Shown here in pieces: positions 21,026-34,322 of a stretch of 64,000 nucleotides of DNA. Position 1 is the first letter of the stretch. Each line of letters opens with the position of its first letter. A program made the position numbers and the translations under genes. Below the pieces are notes generated by a model. That model did not search any database and was not told where the DNA came from. It saw only the letters and a list, made by a program, of their open reading frames with translations. Source of the stretch: Salminus brasiliensis (Eukaryota; Chordata; Actinopteri; Characiformes; Bryconidae); contig NC_132879.1 of the NCBI RefSeq assembly GCF_030463535.1, positions 37,561,425 to 37,625,424 of the forward strand. Reading direction: 5' to 3'.

Positions 21026-21521
21026 GGCTGAAACAAAGGGGTACTTATACACGGGGGCAAACGAACACCTGGGACTAACAAGGGGGTGTGGCTACAGAGG
21101 AGGTACAGGTGGGGACACTAATGAACAGGAGGGGCTAGGACAGACAAGAAACAAACAGAGCAAAAAAGAAGCAGAACCCACACCTCGTTTATTAGTGATC
21201 CCACCTGTGCCAACTCTGTAGCCACGCCCCTTGTTAGTCCCTGGTGTTCCTCGTTTGCCCCTGTGTATACGTACCCCTTTGTTCCAGCCTTCCTTTGTCT
21301 GGTCTTGTATGTGATCTTGTTGATTCGTGTTCATGTTGGTTCACAGTGTGTTAGTTTAGTTTAGCTTAGCTTTTCTGTTCAGTTTCTGTTTGTTTCTTTT
21401 GTTAGTTTCAGTCTCTGGTTTGTTCCCTTGTTTATATTTCTTTGTGTTCTGTTTAGTTTTCTTTGCATTAAAAACCTGTGTTTACGTCCACCTCTGCCTA
21501 CAAGCTCTACACACCATGACA
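21026..21521. repeat. inverted repeat and retroelement-like sequence at unit 1/2 junction
   Basis: Left arm 21026-21095 and right arm 21218-21289 are near-perfect reverse complements of about 70 bp around a spacer of about 120 bp. The left arm joins the truncated CCDC87 intron; the right arm continues into the same T-rich repeat found at 3382-3609. This is the junction sequence of the tandem duplication. Confidence 0.8.
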
Positions 21522-22006
21522 TATTAAATTTGGGTGTTTAAAGTTCATGTTACTACCTTTATGTTCATAATTGTCAGTAAACAAACAGTAAAATTATTAA
21601 TAGCTAACTAAAATAATCTACAGAACGCAGAGCGCTCTTCCTGGATACTTTACTAGGCCAGTTTATCCATTATAACCCAGAGTAAGGGCGCTAAATAAGA
21701 CATTAAACCATTATTTATTACATTTTGTGATCTGTTCATGAACTGCAACATCAACAGTCTTTTCCCAGTAATCTTTAACTGTCTTAAAAGCTTGAAGTGG
21801 TTTAGGGGTGACACTGGTGATCACTGAAGTACACTGTTCATTTTCTTCTTGTCTTTTCTGGATCTACTTATTATTACTATTTCAAAGAAAACAGCATGTA
21901 CAGAGAAGCAGTGGAAGGTCACTTTATTTCATGGTGAAGTGAGTCATGTACAGTGGCATGCAAAAGTTTCTGTTACTGTGCATAACTTTACAGAGATCCG
22001 GTTCCA

Positions 22007-22138
22007 AGCCCCAAGTGAGCAAGCCAATGGCAACAGTGGCAAGGAAAAACTCCCTAAGAACAGGAGGAAGAAACCTTGAGAGGAACCAAGACTCAACAGG
22101 GGAACCCATCCTCCTCTGGTCGACACCGGATAACCACT
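22007..22138 (+). repeat. dispersed repeat, unit 2
   Basis: Copy of the repeat at 4095-4226, with GATCCGG in place of GATCCAG just upstream, as in units 3 and 4. Confidence 0.6.
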
Positions 22139-22291
22139 GAAAAGTTATGTGAGATTCCTGGGCCTTATCTTACATGCACTGCTCTTTTGAGGTCATCAGT
22201 ATGATCTTATGATCTGATTAGTCTATTGCAGGGTAGCGGTAGCAATAGGGCAAGAAAAGAAGCCCAGGCGCCCACTATGGGATGCCCAGAG

Positions 22292-23702
22292 CTTCTCCCA
22301 GATATCAGAGCTTCTCATTTGATTGTCGAGAGTGAGCACGGCTACTCAACAGAGAAAACTCATTTGGCCATTACCCAGGGTTCCTGACCAAGGTGTTCTG
22401 TCCAGCACCCGACATATTAAGAGTTCAGAGCTTCACCTCCTTTACTGAGCACAATTTGGAGAGTGTCCCTCCTTTCCCTTACGAGCTGTCGAGTTTTTTC
22501 CAGAACGTCCTTAAGGAACTACCCTAAAGTAATTTTCCATGGTCTCTCCAAACTCCATACATGCCCTAGATTTCACTTCAGCTTCTGCCAAAGCTGCAGA
22601 CTTATTGCTTGTTGGAACCTGTCAGTGGAATATGGGGTACCCTGAGTGAGCCAAGCTCAGAAAGCCTCCTTCTTCCACATGACGGCATCCTTTACCGCCA
22701 TAACAAGCTTTTAGCCACAGCTATGTACAGCAGTTTCCATGACAGAGGTCTTGAACAGGGTTCATTTGGACTCCATGTCCCAACCTCTTCCAGAACATCT
22801 ATGGAGTTCTCTTGGAGATGGAAGTTGAGATCAGTTTGGACAGAGTCCACTGCCAGCCTTTCACAGAAGACCTTCACTTCTCGTTTGGGCCTACCGGGGC
22901 CGTCTGGCAGGTTTCCCCATTGCCCTGATCCACCACCCACCAGAAGTGATCAGTTTACAGACCAGAACCTCTCTTTACCCAGGTGTCCGAAACATGGCCT
23001 TAGGTCAAATGACAGAAACCCAAATTGTCTATTGACCTTTGGCCCAAGGTGCCATTTCTGAGCAACCTTGTTTTCGAACATGGTGTTTGTTATGGTCAAA
23101 CTGTGACAAGCACAGAAGTCCAATAACATCCCACCACTCGAGTTAAGATCAGGCAGGCTGTTCCCCTCTGATCACTCCTCCCCTGGTTTCCCAGTCGTTG
23201 CCTACATGAGCGTTGAAGTCACCCAGCAGAAGAATGGAGGCAGTGAATGGAAACCTGTTGCGAACTCCACCCACTTTCTCCAAACAGGGCCGAATACTCT
23301 GAACTGCTGTGGAGCAGAACAGACACACAACAGTCAGAGCTTTCCTCTCTGCAACAGGAAGTCACACTGAGGCGACCCTCTCATCTACTGGGATAAACTC
23401 CAACGATGCAGCTGCCAGCTGGGGACTTGTGTGTATCCCCACACCTGACTGCCACCTCTCATCCTGGCCAACTCTTAGACCATCTACTTTAAAGATGGTT
23501 GGTCCCAGGGTCACCAAGGTCTATGAGACCAAGGGCCTCTCTGAACTTGCCCTTTGCCTGATGGAAATTTGCACAGCACCCCAAAGGTGGACCTTGCGTG
23601 TGTTGGGTCCACGCAGTCCTCCTGCATTATCTGTTCTAGGCTGAGCCCGAACAGAGTATGTGGGGTGCCTGTACACCTGATGCTTGCCTGCGGACATTAC
23701 CT
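22292..23702 (-). pseudogene. degenerate non-LTR retrotransposon, unit 2
   Basis: Copy of the element at 4380-5800. Lacks 9 bases near 22700 (ATAACAAGC where units 1 and 3 read ATAACAGCCACCAACAAGC), a deletion shared only with unit 4. Confidence 0.75.
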
Positions 23703-23787
23703 CACAAAAGAGTCCAAACCTTTACATGCCACTAAATAAAGTGTTTGCACTTTTCCACATCATCAACAGCTGGGTGTAGATCAGATC

Positions 23788-26700
23788 TCAACTGCTGTCA
23801 GTCTCTACTTCCTCTCCCTAAAAGAAAAAAGAAAAACCTCAGTAACTCCTTTATAAGGATAAATACAGTTTTTACAGTTTTAATGAAGTGCCTTACGGAT
23901 ATTTACACTTCTTGTTATTTTAACAGGAACGTTACTGTGTTGAATTTTATTCTTTTATAGAGTTTTTTTACTTTTATAAAGTTGAAAAATATTTCTATTA
24001 TAACTGTTAGTGTTGTTCTCACAATATTCAATATCAGAAGGAACTTTACTTTTTTTTTTGGTATTGTAATTGAAATGGCATGAATATGAAAAAGCTCCTT
24101 ACCTTAAAGCTGCATTCCACCAGTTTCTCCATTAAAAAAGCTTCTGACCCGATTGAGAACTGGGTCTGCTCCATGTTGGACAATACGCTCAGGTAGTTCA
24201 TCATGAGCTCCGTCTTCCTATAAACACAACAAACAGCAGTCCTTCAGAGAAAAGCAGTGTGAGCTTGAGGCAGTGTGACTTAATGATCATCCACTATAGT
24301 TGGGTTTTTCTACATTTTCTAAGAATATGATGTCATATCCCGATCCTATTACTACGCTTGAGGCAACAGCATATGGATATTACTGAAACAGTGTCTCTCA
24401 CCTCTTGCTGTATTTCTTATCAATGAAAGATTGTCTGAGAGCCTCCTGGTACGACTCCTCCTCTGACTGAGGCTCACTCAGCTCCAGTTCTGTTGAAGTG
24501 ACAGAGAACCATAAATCACAGAATCAGTAAAGAACATTAAAGAACAAGCTAATTTAAGCCTTTTTAAGAACTTAAGACCAAGATGGTGTCGAGCATGATT
24601 GCTGTGTTGCGAGCTCCCTCTAGGCTTAGTATGTATAATGTATGTATGTATGGTGTAAGTTAATGTCCAGATATTCTGTATTTTTATAAGTTAGCAGAAA
24701 CCTCCAGGGAGGATCATCCATGGGTTATTTATGTGGGTTATTTATTATTAAAACACTGCAGTAAACTTGTTGAATTTACTTGTGGTCTTATGGTCTGTTA
24801 ACTCCTTCTATTGAACAGAGAGTATTTATCAATCAATCGTTTACTACCAAAAAGTAGTAGTCATTGTTTTACCAGCCAGCCCTTCTGTCAGGTAAGCCAT
24901 GCTGTCTTACACACTTACCGATCTTCTTGATATACTCGTCTTCATCCACTTGAGTATGTTGGATCTGAAATCAGAGGTTAGTTAGAATACTGAACCATTA
25001 CACATCTAGGACTTATTCTACATTGCAGGAGTCTGAACTCTGTGTACCTGCTGATTGGTGGTGTTGATTGTGAGTCCTAAGTTGTCCACTAATACTGCAA
25101 GGATGATGCTTGAAGAACAGGGAAAAAGAAGTGAATAAAGAAACATTAACATGAACTGAGTAGAGATAATCAACACCATCTGACTGGTGATGTGAGAGGT
25201 TTTGCTGCTCATTGATGGTCTTGAGTTTAACAGTGTGGTGGGATGACTGGCTAAATGCTTTATAGATCTCACTGCCTTGACTTTCGACTATTATAAATAA
25301 GAGCCAGATGAGGAAATGCCTTTGTAGACATCATTTTGTACTGTAATGGTCACAGAATAGGAAACTGGGAACACTGAGAGGTTATTCCAGGTAACTTACT
25401 TGAGGAGAATTAGGTTCTCCACTAAGATGTACAGCACAAGGAAGACCATGATGTGAGAAGCTCCTGTTAGATGTAGAAAACAAAATAGAGGACAAATATA
25501 TATTTGTTTAAAATTCTAGAAAATAGACAGCAGTTACAAGTTATAAATATTTTATTAATATTGTTTAATATTCAAATTATTAGAAAAGGGGGAAGGTGAG
25601 CCAATCAACAGTCCCTTAAGCTACATTTACTCTGAATCGTCACAAATTAATTCAACTGAACTGTTGCAAGATCTGATGCATTGAATCATTTCCTGAATCA
25701 AAACAGAATCAGACCTATTCTATTTGATTCTTTTTTCATGACTTTAGTGAGTTTCTCATGTGACTTGTTGACTACTAGAAAGACATGAGCCCTCACCTTT
25801 GGAATTGCTGGTGCTGAAGACCAGGGACCAGTCATCCAGTGTCAGCACCTGGAACAAGGTGGTGATGGTGCTCATCACGCTTCCAAACCTCTCCGGGTCA
25901 GACTCACTGTACAGCACCCGGAGAAAAATAGCAAACATGGATATAATCATAAGCATGATGAACGCCGTGGAGCCGATGGACCGGAGAGACTTCACAGCAG
26001 TTGTCAGGATCACATGCAGCGTATGGAAGGAGCTAGAAGAAGAGAGAGAGTCCTCGAGTTAATATATGGGAGGAACTGAACACCCCTTTTGGTACATTGA
26101 CCAAAGCTTTACCAGTTAGTGATTCAAAGTGAAAGCCACAGATATGGACACCCGTAACTGCCTGATTGACAACATCAACAAAGCTGTCATTTTTCTTACT
26201 GGATGGCTTTCAGCAAACGGAAAGCCCTGATTGCACGCGCTCCTTTCATGACCTTCAGCATGCGGAAGACGCTGGAAGTCTGCTTGCTGCCAAAGAGTCC
26301 TGAGGACTGAAGCAGTGGCAGTGTAAAGTCCACCACGCTCATCACAACAATGATGAAGTCTGAAAGAAAAATAGGAACAGAGAAAAAATCAAGACTCTGA
26401 AGAAGTTCTAACATGCTATCATATAAAAACTCGCTCCATGAGATTTCAAAATCATCTGTACATGAATTTCAGTTTGCAGAACCTGGCTGTTATTTTAAGA
26501 CCATGTCGACTACTCTTATAAGAGACAGATCAGCTCACCCATGTCATTCCAGGGGTCCAGGAAGTACTTGTGCCCCAAAACCACCAGCTTCAGCAAGAAC
26601 TCCATGAGGTAGATGCCCAGGAAACAGGCATCCACAGCTGAGAACACCCAACCTATTACATCCACACAAAACAACATGTAGAAATAAGCCCTTTAACAAT

Positions 26701-26900
26701 CCAGATGTGTAGTATCCTCTGCACTGTGTGTGTGTCTGTGTGTGTGTATCCATCCACATGACATAGCAGTCAAAATAATATTTTTTACTTTTATCATCTT
26801 TTTACACTGTGCTGTACTAGAAATCACTAAGTGTGTATGATAATGTTGCTATACTGAACTACTGAATCCCAGCACATGTCTAGAGTGTATTCATATTAGT

Positions 26901-26938
<38 letters not shown>

Positions 26939-28457
26939 GTTTGTGTGTGTGTTTATATATCAAACTAATAGCTGAAATGTGACCATGTGACAGAGTGAAC
27001 ATGAGCTCTAGATAGTGTTTGACCACACCTGCTCTAACACTGACAGTGGGGAAGGCCTGGATGATCAGCATCACAGTATCCAGCAGAACCACCAACAGAA
27101 TGAAGCCACTGAAAAGAGGATTCTGGGTGAAGGCCAGGATGAGGCGGTAGATCTGCTCGACCTTCGTCCACGAATCCTTCACTGACAGACCATCGACCTC
27201 AGACTCCTCATACACACTGCACTGATCCTCTACAGAGAGACAGAGAGAGACGGACAGCGAATGATGAGTGTGTTCAGAAGTGTGTGTTAGACAGAGAGTA
27301 TAGGTGTGTATGTGTGTGTTAGACAGGGAGTATAGGTGTGTATTAGACAGGGAGTATAGGTGTGTATGTGTGTGTTAGACAGGGAGTATAGGTGTGTATG
27401 TGTGTGTTAGACAGGGAGTATAGGTGTGTATGTGTGTGTTAGACAGAGAGTATAGGTGTGTATGTGTGTGTTAGACAGGGAGTATAGGTGTGTATCTGTG
27501 TGTGTTAGACAGAGAGTATAGGTGTGTATCTGTGTGTGTTAGACAGGGAGTATAGGTGTGTATCTGTGTGTGTTAGACAGAGAGTATAGGTGTGTATCTG
27601 TGTGTGTTAGACAGGGAGTATAGGTGTGTATCTGTGTGTGTTAGACAGGGAGTATAGGTGTGTATCTGTGTGCTAGACATAGAGTATAGGTGTGTAACTG
27701 TGAGTTACCTTCTTCTACAGGGCTCTCATGTTCTACAGTGCAGTGGTTCTGTTGTCTCGACCCACAGCACTTGTAAAGGATGTAGAAGATCAGGATGCTC
27801 ACAATGGTGATCATGGTCATCTACAAACACAGAGAGCGTCTTTAAGGGTTTGGTCTGTAATGAGTGTGTTGACTGTTCTTCTAAATGTTCAGCTCTTCTA
27901 CTAAAACATGTTTTTCTAATCCATTATATTGTGTAAAATGTCTGAAGAAGTCTCTCACCCCCACGTAGAACAGGGCTCTCAGTGGCATCATAGGAAGTCC
28001 ATGAACATGCAGCTCAAACAGGGCAGTATGTTCACAGGATGTGCTCCTGTCAACTCCCCTACAAACACACACACACACAAATAAGCAGTACAGAGAAACT
28101 GAGAGAGAAACTGATGCATAGCTCTTTTTCACCACTGGGGGGCACACTCTCATCACAATCTTATACCTGTGATGTTCAAATAAAGTACACAGTGGGGCGA
28201 GGGTGAGGGGCTTGGTAGGTAAAGTTAACTCAGATAGCTCTAGTGACCAAACTGCATAAATCCTATCTGTTGTTAAAACTCCTGTTTCTCTTCAGACCTC
28301 CATTAAAAAGCAGCTTCTTTTTCTACAGCGTCATTTTCTATCAATCAAAATCAAGAGGACGTACTTGTTGGAGACCTCAATGAGGAAGAAGAAATCTGGA
28401 TCCAGCAGACCCTGAGGAGTTAGATCCCCACAGGGAGAGTTTCTCTGACACACCCAT

Positions 28458-28493
<36 letters not shown>

Positions 28494-28578
28494 CATTATT
28501 GTAGAATAACAGAAGAGGGAGCTGTTGATGTAACTCCACTCAAAGTCAAACAGTCAAAAGTTTTCTCTTCTCTCTTTC

Positions 28579-28664
<86 letters not shown>

Positions 28665-29299
28665 CGTTTTAAACAGAATCAGCAGTGGGAGCTCTCACCT
28701 GACCCAGTTGAAGGAGTTACGCATTACAATGAAGCCCTCTTTGGTCACGTTAACAGAGTCTGGAATGTTCTGTAACGTCCAAATAAGAGTCTCCTCGAGG
28801 CTTGCACTGACACACACACACACACACACACACAGGGCAGTAGTTAATATTGATCATAGCAGTTAGACAGACTGTTGTAGTTGGTAAGTCAGTGGTGTGG
28901 AATCTGAACTGTCACATTCAGTCTATCTGATGTAGAAACCTGTCATTGAAGCTGTTGTAGTGCTGGATCTCCTCCTCACTGTATCCACGGATGTTGTCTC
29001 TGGAATATGGACCCCCACCTACTACCTTAAAGGTGTAGCTGTGAAGAAACACACACACACACACAGAGGAATAAAGTTTGGGATTGAGGTTAAAGTGTGG
29101 TTTGTTTGATAAGAGGATGAAAATGAAGGAGATTTATTTATTTTAATGGTTAAAAGTTTTGAGACTTTTACACCCAGATGACGCGAAAGAGCAGTAATAT
29201 GAGAAATCTATGGAATAATGATTATAATTCTTACCTGCCCAGGAACCTGACCAGTTCTCCAGAGACATTCTCCTTCACACCAAAGACTGGATAGAAGAC

Positions 29300-29363
<64 letters not shown>

Positions 29364-29681
29364 TAGATAAACTTAGATCACTAGCACACTTTGTAGAGGG
29401 GATGAGGGAAGTCTGCAGTATGAGTGGGGTCTTACGGTCTTTGTAGAAGAAGCAGGGCACGCCTTGCTCTGGTTTTGGGCAGTCGAAGTAGCGGCGGTTC
29501 AGGTGTTTGCTCTCCTGAAGAGTGGCGTTGAGATCGAACACCAGCTGGCTGCCCAGCAGACACTGAGAAACGCTCTGAAAGACAGAAGCAGTTCATGATC
29601 AACGCTGGCATTACTGATGGATATTCTCATGATGCTTATTTTATGGTTCAACATTAAGAACATGATTATGAAGACTCATAG

Positions 29682-29712
<31 letters not shown>

Positions 29713-30077
29713 TATCCCAGTCAAACACAGTTTGAAGAGCTCCCTGCTGTAACACACCTAGCAGTAACCAGTGCAGTTATGTGTAGAATGTGTGTAAACT
29801 GTGCTGGACTCCAACCTTCCAGCACTAGGCTCGGGCTCCCCTGCACTAGTGTGTGTTCTGGGTTCTGGATTGTAAACATATGGGTGTAAAGTCATGGTTT
29901 CAGAGAGGAGAAGTAGAAGGAGATACACACAGTGTTACTGTTAACACGCTGCTCCTCAGTGATGTCCACCACGCCGCGCCTATCTACTCCGCTGCACGCT
30001 GACCTCTGTGGGGCTTCAAGGCCACAGGAGACCACCAGGGCCACAGCAAACAACACGGTCAGTATTTTGACCATCAT
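23788..30077 (-). CDS. catsper1: CatSper1-like fusion channel, unit 2
   Basis: Second complete copy. Exons 5' to 3': 30077-29931, 29574-29436, 29298-29235, 29038-28940, 28806-28699, 28457-28365, 28058-27959, 27820-27709, 27229-27029, 26652-26539, 26359-26200, 26032-25797, 25463-25400, 25108-25048, 24964-24919, 24489-24402, 24217-24103, 23817-23788. Same lengths and phases as unit 1, no stop seen. Differences from unit 1: Glu for Val in the exon 2 motif KPVQG, Gly for Ala in IRAYS (exon 4), Val for Leu at position 401 in S3, and Ser for Thr in VLTNM (exon 17). The pore TLDDW and all S4 charges are kept, so a second functional protein is plausible. Confidence 0.8.
27281..27702. repeat. minisatellite in channel intron 8, unit 2
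   Basis: Same repeat family, 13 core copies by my count. Confidence 0.95.
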
Positions 30078-30306
30078 TGCTGTTGAAAAAAGAATACATA
30101 TTTGAATAAATATTTAAAATATTATTAATCTTTTGGAAAGTTCTTATTTTCCTCATCATCTAATATTTATTGGTGTCTAATTTCTGAAATTTTCATCCAC
30201 ATTATTATATTACATAAAATGCACTAATTATTCATATGACATGTTTTTATTCTGCAGATTTAGAGCATAGCCTTAGTTTCCCTGATGAAAAAATCAGTTA
30301 CTGGTT

Positions 30307-30601
30307 TCTGATAGTCTGAACTGGTCCTTGATGGTCAAAGTGGTGGAAAAGCTGGTCATCCAGGTGAAAACACAGCCTATGCTGGTAAACTAGCTGGTTA
30401 AGCTGGTTGACCAGTTTATCTGTTGACCAGCATGTTTTATTTAGAGTTGAGGGTTTAGCTGGTTTATGAGCTACTGGCTTGGACTAGCTGGTCGACTAGC
30501 TTGGTCAGCGTTATCATGCTGGTAAACCAGTTAAACCATCAAACTCAAACACACGTTACGCTGGTAAAGAGCTAAACTGCTCCAGTTTGAGCTGGTCAGG
30601 C
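30307..30601. repeat. GCTGGT/ACCAGC-rich simple repeat, unit 2
   Basis: Copy of the tract at 12396-12690. Confidence 0.8.
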
Positions 30602-30908
30602 TGTTTTTTCAGCAGAATTAGATTAGGTTTTTAGCTTCTTCAGCACCAGCTCTCATTTCAACAAAGCTAAAGCACTGATATTTCACTTCCTAACATTTGT
30701 AGAACCAGGATCCAGTGAGGAATTTCAGTCAGTCCTAACTAAAGCATGGCTAAATGGATGGAGTGGAAGTGTGAGGACTGTGGGAACTAGTTCAGTCTGT
30801 TATTCAGTAATAATAATAATAATAATAATAATAATATCAGCACACAGTCTTTAACCTCCACCATACATCCCCTACTATCTCTCTCCTACATGTAGATCTA
30901 ACACTTAC

Positions 30909-31030
30909 CTAATCCCGCTGATTCCACTCTCAGCTCATCTGATCAGTTTATGAACTAAACGTCTTCACTGACTATGACGTAATCACATGTACGTTCTCAT
31001 TCCGTTGCTATGGAACAACAAACGACGTCA
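30909..31030 (-). promoter_or_regulatory. channel-gene promoter, unit 2
   Basis: Same elements as unit 1: first-exon donor after 30909, X-box-like GTTGCTATGGAAC at 31004-31016, and two CRE-like motifs beside it. Confidence 0.6.
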
Positions 31031-31461
31031 TAATCACATGATTACATTACTTTCTTCAGGGAGTGATTACATGTGTTGCATTTAAGGTGTCTTTATATGG
31101 TTGTTTTTTTTATCTTGTCTTCAACAGGAGCTCTTCATGTGTTCTTTATGCATTTGTTATAGCAGTCTGATTAAAGACAATGTGGGTCTTTTCTGATGCC
31201 TGACATTTTTTTATTTTATGAAAATGACTTGATAAAACATATTTGATCAAAAATATATATATATAGCCTTAATTCTAAATAATTGTAAAGTAGCATCTAC
31301 CCATCCTGCCTTTCAGTTAAGGACCCCACATTCTTACCAAAGCAGTGCCCGATGGCTTATTTTTATATACACAGTACATTAGATTCATGTACCCTATTAA
31401 AAGTATAAGATCCCTGAGGAACCTTTGGAAGTTCTTCAGTTTGTAACGGCGAAGAAACCTC

Positions 31462-31672
31462 TTAAGAAAAAGGACCTTAATAGAGGTTCTTCTTCCAGGT
31501 TCCTTAACCCTATTGAAAACATGTGGACTGTCCTCAAAAGTTGGGTCTGTTCCAGGAAATCAACAACTTGAACTGAACTCTACTCCAACTCTTGACAGAA
31601 GTGTGATCAGATATTCAAACAGAATCATGAGCTTGATGATGGGTACCAAAAGTATCTGCTCAGGGTGTGACT
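31462..31672 (+). pseudogene. DDE transposase C-terminal remnant, unit 2
   Basis: Copy of the fragment at 13555-13765, with a silent AAC for AAT at the Asn of the NPIEN motif. Confidence 0.6.
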
Positions 31673-31782
31673 TGCTTATATCCTGACCCTGACTGTAAAG
31701 CTAACTAGCATTAGCTGCTAAAGCCGATAGCTTTAAGCTTATTGAGCTTCTAGTGTTTGAACTTGGCAGTCCAGGAGTCCAT

Positions 31783-31795
31783 TGTGTGTGTTTGT

Positions 31796-31844
<49 letters not shown>

Positions 31845-32079
31845 TGTGTGTGTGTGTTCATGCTGTCGAGCAGTGATTGAGTGTGGGTGTGGTTTCTATG
31901 GAAACGGGACCTGCTCGGACAGCGCAGGAAGTGCGGGAGTAGGCTTTTAGTTTTAGCCACCGCGTCTTACAGCTAAACCTCTGTGCGGACAAAAGCCAGT
32001 TGGATTATTTTTATTTGAGTTTTTCGGAGTTTTATTTTTCCTGTGAGAGAAGCAGCTTTCCTGCAAAGGCTTCTGAGGT
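31783..32079 (+). promoter_or_regulatory. CCDC87 promoter, unit 2
   Basis: X-box-like palindrome at 31892-31905, preceded by a TG tract expanded to about 70 bases. The same first-exon donor context follows. Confidence 0.5.
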
Positions 32080-33514
32080 AGCTAGCTACAGATCTGCGAG
32101 GTCAAGTGAAGCGCATTACAGTGCTACAGTAATGGCGATGGACCAACAGGGGAGAAGTTCCCCGGGAAGTGGACGATATTACCACCTTTAACGTTCATTT
32201 GTTGTTATTTATAGACCAGAACATTTTTAGGATCTTATTACGAGGGGGAATAAACACGAGAATATGTCATTTAGACTAAAGTACAGATCTGATTTAGACG
32301 TTTTAAGCACCAATAAAGAGGAGTGTAGTACAAAACTGGCGCCACCTTCGGTAGCTATGTAGTCCTGCTGGTATAGCTCCCTGTCTGAAGAATAAAAGTG
32401 GCTCATGGGATAATAAAAGTAGCTACATTTAAATACTTTATGCAGGTTTTCTGTACTTACTGTTATTTTTTTATATTTTTTAATCTTTTAAAAAAATTAC
32501 GAACGTTTAAAAGCAGTATACTCTGGGACACCTGTTTATGCTTTATACACTGGTGCATCTTCTAGACCTTTCAGCAATTTACACTGCATTTCTAAAATAA
32601 ACAATACATATTTATTTATTTGTTTATAATATAAAAATATAAAAATGTTGTTCATTTTTTTTTCATTCAGGTCTGTTTTGCCAGCATGTGTGAGAATGAG
32701 CAGAGGAGTGATGAATAGACGCAGTGCTGCCACAGACACAAGCTGCCGGCTGAAATCGGAGCACAAGGGCATGACACTCTCCATGACCCAGATCCTGACC
32801 CACACACGCGACACTCAGAAGTATTTCCAGGATGCTCTAGGCTCCCTCTCACTTTTTGGTAACACAGACATGAATGAAATGAAGGCGACAGGTTTGTGTT
32901 TTTTCCCTCCTTTTTTTTTAGAGGACATTCCTTTTACTCTCTGTGCTGGGCATAGCATGATGTTTAGCCTCACATTGCCATTAAAAATACAGGATGCTTA
33001 GCTTGGGGTGCAGAAAACTGTAGAAACACTTCAACTGCAAAGGAGACCATGTCTCCCAACATCAGTGCCCAACCCTACCTCAGCTCTTTTTCCAAAGCAA
33101 TGTTTCAAAATATATAAAAGAATATAAGTTGTTACCAGTATAAAAAGAAGCACACCGTCCATAGAACCATAGTTGTGTGATGCATGGGTGTCCATATGTA
33201 ATGTTTATAAAATAAATGTAATAATATCATATAGAAAGGTTTACAATGTAAGTGTATAGTGTAATACAAATATAATGTAATCCTATGACAAATAAGTCCA
33301 TTTCTTATGTTTCTTAGGCAGGGTCCAGGAGGAGAGAACAGAGTCTTCAACCTTTAAAGATCTAACAAACGTTCCAGCCTCTCTGTCAGAATTCTGCCAG
33401 CAGTTGAGGAACAAAATCACACAGCAGACCGTCCACACCATCTCCTCTGAAGACCGGGAAACACTGGTCAGTCTTTCATTATTCTGAATGAATGACGACT
33501 ACGCTGGAAGTAAG

Positions 33515-33937
33515 TTTGCCCTTGTGGGTGTTAGTACCACTAATGGGTGAAGTGAAAAACATTGATTCTCTTCATCTACAATGGTATCTGTCAAAGGATG
33601 GGAAGTATTAGGCAGAAAGTGAACAGTCAGTTCTTGAAGTTGATTTGTTAAAAGCTGGAAAAATGGACACTTTGACAAGGACCAAATTGCAATGGCTAGA
33701 TGGGTCAGAACATCTCCAAAACATCAGGTAGGTCTTGTAGGGTTTTTCTGGTATGCAGTGGTCAGTACCTACCAAAAGTGCTCCAAAGGACTTAAAGGAT
33801 CTACTGCTAACATCTTGCTGCCAGATACCACAGGATGCCTTCAGTGGTATTGTGGAGACATAGTTCAATCTGTTGTGGTGGCACAAGGGGGGCCAACTCA
33901 GTATTAGGCAGGTGGTAGTAATGTTATGACTGATCAA
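33515..33937 (+). mobile_element. internally deleted Tc1-like transposon, unit 2
   Basis: Copy of the element at 15575-15973. It keeps 21 bases near 33530 (GTTAGTACCACTAATGG) that are missing in units 1 and 3. Confidence 0.7.
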
Positions 33938-34322
33938 TGTATTTCATATGTGTGTGACAGTGACTCAAGCAGATTCAGTGCGTACTGCTGTTTGTACGCA
34001 GGAAGAAGTAATGATGGCAGAATTGAGTCTAATTTGGGGGGACCTGCGTGGGCTTCCAGCTGACCCCACACTGACCTCAGAGGAGAATAAGGAGATGTGT
34101 AGCCAGACGTTTGCTGAGGTCCTGTGCATCTGTGAGCAGCTCTACCTGCATTACCTACACATGTTAAAGAGGCTGGGGAAGCGTGCTGTCTTCAGCCACC
34201 AGGTCAACTGCAGCCGCCTAGCCTCTCACTTGGCCATGGACCTCAGCAGATTGTAAGAGGCATTTTTATATCTACATTAGCCTCTAGATAATTAGATATT
34301 TTGATTATATTTTTTTCTGTGT

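Larger units (their letters stand above)
3201..21108. repeat. tandem array unit 1 (about 17.9 kb)
   Basis: The sequence from GTGGGGACAC at 3201 recurs almost base for base at 21109, 39116 and 56898. Unit length here is 17,908 bp. Upstream of 3201 the similarity stops within a few bases of a short ACAGGT repeat, so this is the left end of the array. The unit carries a complete CatSper1-like gene on the minus strand and a 3'-truncated CCDC87 on the plus strand. Confidence 0.95.

Noticed and set aside
31753-31950. Cys-Val-rich plus-strand open frame in unit 2
   Set aside because: It is a translated TG microsatellite in the CCDC87 promoter, absent in the other units.
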